Source: Trebonia sp963822615 (GTDB taxonomy: Bacteria; Actinomycetota; Actinomycetes; Streptosporangiales; Streptosporangiaceae). Taken from it: a stretch of 64,000 bases of DNA. The position numbers and the translations under genes are program-made. The stretch is from contig CAWGIM010000026.1 of the NCBI GenBank assembly GCA_963822615.1, positions 1-64,000 on the forward strand. Reading direction: 5' to 3'. Below are positions 61,138 through 64,000 of the stretch, in pieces (the stretch's first letter is position 1; each line of letters opens with the position of its first letter). The notes beneath the pieces were generated by a model, which saw only the letters and a list, made by a program, of their open reading frames with translations, was not told the origin of the DNA and did not search any database.

Positions 61138-62832
61138 ATGTCACTCCTTCCTGTTACTGGTGAGCGCGACGTGCACACGGTGCACCTGCCGGTCGCGGTT
61201 CCGCCCGACGAGGTGGAGGTGCTGGTGGTGGGGGCCGGCCCGGTGGGGCTGTCGGCCGCGATCGAACTGGCCGCCCGCGGGGTCGAGGTCGCCGTGGTCG
61301 ACCGGGCCCGGAGCTGGACGCTGGTCCGGGCCGGGGCGATGGGGCACACCCCGCGAACCGTCGAGCACTTCCGCCGCTGGGGGGTGCTGCAGGCGATCCG
61401 CGACGAGTGGACGTTCCCGCCGGAGTGGAACCAGGGCATCCGGCTGGTCACCTCGCTGGCCGGCCACGAGCTGGCACCGCACGCGCGCCCGCCGTTCACC
61501 GGCGAGCAGGCACCGCCGCGGCAGGCCGCCGAGGGCATCCGCCGCCCGCAGACCGCGCTGCAGCAGGCCTTCCTGCGCCACCTGGCCCGGGACGGGGTGA
61601 GCGTCGCGGGCGGCTGGCAGGCGGAAGCCCTGCGTGAGCACCGCGAAGGAGTCGAGGCCGACGTGGTGGACGTCGACTCCGGCCAGCGGCGGGTGATCCG
61701 CGCGCGCTACCTGCTCGGCGCCGACGGCGGCAGCAGCACCGTGCGGCGGCTGGCCGGCATCGACCGGGAAGGCGAGCACGCGCAGGAGAAGATGCTGCGG
61801 CTGGTCGTGCGCACCGGGGACATCTCCGACCAGGTGGGCCCCGCCCCTAGCGGGACCAACATCGTCTTCAACGCCAAGGCGTCCGGCTTCCTGGCCGCCA
61901 TCAGCAGCCGGGAGTGGCGCGTCTACGCCGGCCCCTTCCCGCTGGACTACGAGCCGGCCGCCAGCGAGCTGCTGGAGACCGCGGCGGCCGCCTTCGGCTT
62001 CGAGCTCGAGCTGGAACTCGTCTCGGCGACCACCTTCTACCCCGCCACCCGGATCGCCCGGACCTTCCGCCGCGGCCGGGTGCTGCTGGCCGGCGACGCG
62101 GCCCACGTCCGCACCCCCGGCGGCAACCTCGGCGAGGGGTTCGGCGACGTGGCCAACCTGGGCTGGAAGCTGGCCGCGGTACTGCGCGGGTACGCCGCCG
62201 AGGCGCTGCTCGACTCCTACGACCAGGAGCGCCGCCGGCACAACTGGCGCATCGCCGACCACGCGCTCCAGTCGTGGCGGCAGAGCCAGCTCACCCTGGC
62301 CGAGCTGCGCCGCGACGGCATCCCGGACGACGCCGACCGCAGCCCGGCCGCGGCCGCGCGGCGGGCGGAGATCTCCGCCCGCATCCGCCGGGACGGCGCC
62401 AGCGCCGGGCGCGGCGGGGTGACGTTCGACGAGCGGTACGACGCCTCGGACGCGATCTGGTACGAGCCAGGCCAGCTCGAGCACGAGCCCGGCTGGCACC
62501 CCGGGCGGTACCAGGACGACCCCCGTCCCGGGCACCGCGCGCCCGACGGCTTCGTCGACCCCTACGGCGGCACGCTCTACGACCGCATCGGCAACGACCT
62601 GGCGCTGCTGGCGCTGGCGGGCGACCGGGCGGTGGAGCGCGCCTTCGCGGCCGAGGCGAAGGCCCGCGGGCTGCCGTTCACCATCGTGCACCTGACCGAC
62701 CCGCAGGTGCGCGAGCTGTACGGCGCCGACTACGTGCTGGTCCGGCCGGACCAGCACGTGGCCTGGCGCGGCGGCGAGCTGCCGGCCGGCGGCGCCGCGG
62801 CCGTGCTCGACCGCGTGCTCGGCCTCGGCTGA
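61138..62832 (+). CDS. FAD-dependent monooxygenase (aromatic hydroxylase, PHBH/UbiH-like)
   Basis: A 564-aa flavoprotein. The dinucleotide motif V-L-V-V-G-A-G-P-V-G-L-S-A-A-I-E-L near residue 30, the second FAD motif G-R-V-L-L-A-G-D-A-A-H-V near 315 followed by G-G-N-L-G-E-G-F-G-D-V-A-N-L-G-W-K-L, and a D-G-G-S-S-T-V-R-R near 199 are all present. The C-terminal about 130 residues look like the thioredoxin-like domain of larger phenol hydroxylases. It uses NAD(P)H to hydroxylate a ring or oxidise a heteroatom. It starts nine bases after the NtaA-type stop with GAGGGAG as ribosome site, so both act in one pathway. Confidence 0.9.
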   Translation: MSLLPVTGERDVHTVHLPVAVPPDEVEVLVVGAGPVGLSAAIELAARGVEVAVVDRARSWTLVRAGAMGHTPRTVEHFRRWGVLQAIRDEWTFPPEWNQGIRLVTSLAGHELAPHARPPFTGEQAPPRQAAEGIRRPQTALQQAFLRHLARDGVSVAGGWQAEALREHREGVEADVVDVDSGQRRVIRARYLLGADGGSSTVRRLAGIDREGEHAQEKMLRLVVRTGDISDQVGPAPSGTNIVFNAKASGFLAAISSREWRVYAGPFPLDYEPAASELLETAAAAFGFELELELVSATTFYPATRIARTFRRGRVLLAGDAAHVRTPGGNLGEGFGDVANLGWKLAAVLRGYAAEALLDSYDQERRRHNWRIADHALQSWRQSQLTLAELRRDGIPDDADRSPAAAARRAEISARIRRDGASAGRGGVTFDERYDASDAIWYEPGQLEHEPGWHPGRYQDDPRPGHRAPDGFVDPYGGTLYDRIGNDLALLALAGDRAVERAFAAEAKARGLPFTIVHLTDPQVRELYGADYVLVRPDQHVAWRGGELPAGGAAAVLDRVLGLG

Positions 62833-62859
62833 CTACCCCGACCAGCGAAAGGCACCGGC

Positions 62860-63906
62860 ATGACCGACGTAGCGGAGAAGCCACGGTTCCGGCTCGGCTT
62901 CCTCACCCACGTGCAAGGCCGCGGCAGCGACCTGGCCGCGACTTACCGCAACGCCCAGGAGCTGTTCGTGGTGGCCGACGAGCTCGGGTTCGACGTCGGC
63001 TGGGTGGCGCAGCACCACGCCCCGCTCGGCGGCGGCGGCCTGCCCTCGCCCTGGACGTTCCTCGCCCACGCGGCCGCCCGCACCAAGCGGATCCGGCTGT
63101 CCACCGCCATCACCATCCTGCCGCTCGAGGACCCGGTCCGGCTGGCCGAGGACCTCTCGGTGGTCGACACCCTCAGCGGCGGCCGGGTGGAGATCGGCGT
63201 CGGCAGCGGCGGCAGCCAGGCGGAGTACGCGGCGTTCGGCCGTGACATCACCCGCAAGCGGGAGCTCACCACCGACGGGCTCAGCGTGCTGCGCCGCGCC
63301 CTGGCGAACGAGCCGGTGGGTCCGGCCGGGTTCACCATCCAGCCGCCCGCGGGCGACTTCAGCGACCGGATCTGGCAGGCGGTCTTCAGCCCGGACGGGG
63401 CCCGGTACGCCGCCGCGGCCGGCTCCAACCTGCTACTCAACCGGGCGGCCTACGGCTTCAGCGAGCCGACCGACGAGGTGCAGCGGCCGTGGGCCGACGC
63501 CTACCTGGCGGCATGGGACCAGCCGCGCGCCCCCCGGATCGGGCTGTCCCGGTTCGTGTTCCCGGCCAAGGACAAGCGGGCCGCGCTGGACCAGATCGGC
63601 GCGGACGTGCTGGCGGCCGCCCGGCGGTTCCCCGTCCGCGGCGCGTTCCCGGCCGACATTGACCTGGAGGAGGCGCTGCGCCGGTTCCACTGCTTCTACG
63701 GCCACCCGGACGAGGTCATCAGCGCCCTGCGGCAGGAACGGGTGCTGCCGGTCGCCACCGACCTGATCACGCAGTTCAACCCGGCCGTGCCCGACCACGA
63801 CGCCGCCATCCGCGCGCTCGAGCTCATCGCCACCGAGGTGGCCCCGGCCCTGGGCTGGCAGCCGTCGCGCGATCCCGGCGGCGACCGCCAGCTCACCGGG
63901 GTGTAA
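62860..63906 (+). CDS. Luciferase-like flavin monooxygenase
   Basis: A 348-aa LLM protein: L-G-F-D-V-G-W-V-A-Q-H-H-A-P-L near residue 43, I-R-L-S-T-A-I-T-I-L-P-L-E-D-P-V near 78, and L-S-G-G-R-V-E-I-G-V-G-S-G-G near 105. It shares this layout with the gene at 57789-56764. Third gene of the plus-strand run 59766-63906, 27 bases behind the FAD monooxygenase, so it likely acts on the same compound or on a product of it. The substrate cannot be read from sequence. Confidence 0.88.
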   Translation: MTDVAEKPRFRLGFLTHVQGRGSDLAATYRNAQELFVVADELGFDVGWVAQHHAPLGGGGLPSPWTFLAHAAARTKRIRLSTAITILPLEDPVRLAEDLSVVDTLSGGRVEIGVGSGGSQAEYAAFGRDITRKRELTTDGLSVLRRALANEPVGPAGFTIQPPAGDFSDRIWQAVFSPDGARYAAAAGSNLLLNRAAYGFSEPTDEVQRPWADAYLAAWDQPRAPRIGLSRFVFPAKDKRAALDQIGADVLAAARRFPVRGAFPADIDLEEALRRFHCFYGHPDEVISALRQERVLPVATDLITQFNPAVPDHDAAIRALELIATEVAPALGWQPSRDPGGDRQLTGV

Positions 63907-63938
63907 GTCGCCCAGCCGGCCGGACGGGCGCCGCGCGA

Positions 63939-64000
63939 TCATGAGGCGGCCGGCGCGAGCAGCGGGCCGTAGAGCACGCTCGGGTCGCCGCTGAGCCCGG
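63939..64000 (-). CDS. C-terminal end of an unidentified protein (cut by the window edge)
   Basis: A minus-strand frame enters from the window edge and ends at TGA 63939-63941 with the residues G-L-S-G-D-P-S-V-L-Y-G-P-L-L-A-P-A-A-S. High third-position GC supports coding. It converges on the monooxygenase gene at 63906. Too short to assign. Confidence 0.45.
   Translation of the reverse strand, partial: GLSGDPSVLYGPLLAPAAS

Noticed and set aside
1..64000. CRISPR arrays, tRNA or rRNA genes, insertion sequences
   Set aside because: I saw no regularly spaced direct repeats, no tRNA or rRNA signature and no transposase motifs. Short degenerate elements could be missed by eye.

Overview
The window comes from a very GC-rich actinobacterium. 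Supporting signs are strong G/C bias at third codon positions, GTG and TTG starts, ATGA/GTGA stop-start overlaps, a SAM-IV riboswitch (a class found mainly in actinobacteria), and lipoprotein and regulator families typical of the phylum. I cannot name the genus.

Layout. (1) 0.2-0.9 kb: a DUF1345-like membrane protein. (2) 0.9-9.15 kb: a four-gene Wadjet (JetABCD) anti-plasmid operon of the DUF2397/DUF2398/SMC/DUF2399 type; jetD is frameshifted near its 3' end. (3) 9.2-24.4 kb, minus strand: a tightly packed cassette. In transcription order it holds a 119-aa protein, a giant DUF6603 protein, three large conserved proteins without assigned function, a triple IPT/TIG-domain protein and an ATP-grasp enzyme. 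A membrane protein with a putative Ig domain lies just upstream. This is the least described block. (4) 24.6-30.8 kb: enoyl-CoA hydratase, nitronate monooxygenase, TetR with a DHA2 exporter, an Fe/2OG oxygenase-like protein lacking its distal histidine, MerR and an NADPH-dependent reductase. (5) 31-46.2 kb and 50.9-64 kb: an organosulfur-type island. It has nine luciferase-like flavin monooxygenases (SsuD, two NtaA/DszA types and six others), a TauD-fold protein with His-X-Gly instead of His-X-Asp, two complete Dpp/Opp-type importers with different domain fusions, a LysR regulator, an FAD monooxygenase, and a SAM-IV riboswitch upstream of a cysteine desulfurase-like PLP enzyme. (6) 46.2-50.7 kb: an SDR remnant, a DHA2 exporter with a divergent TetR and clear operators, a TTC38-like TPR protein and a Uma2-type nuclease.

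How parts work together. Wadjet would sense and cleave small circular DNA. The island would import an organic sulfur compound through the two ABC systems and split C-S bonds with reduced flavin (supplied from elsewhere), releasing sulfite. The SAM riboswitch points to sulfur or methionine status as the controlling signal. Short AT-rich elements recur in front of several island genes.

Caveat. At least ten genes are split by apparent one-base frameshifts, mostly insertions, at sites where the protein resumes perfectly in the next frame. This looks more like residual sequencing error than gene decay, so broken genes are annotated over their full span.
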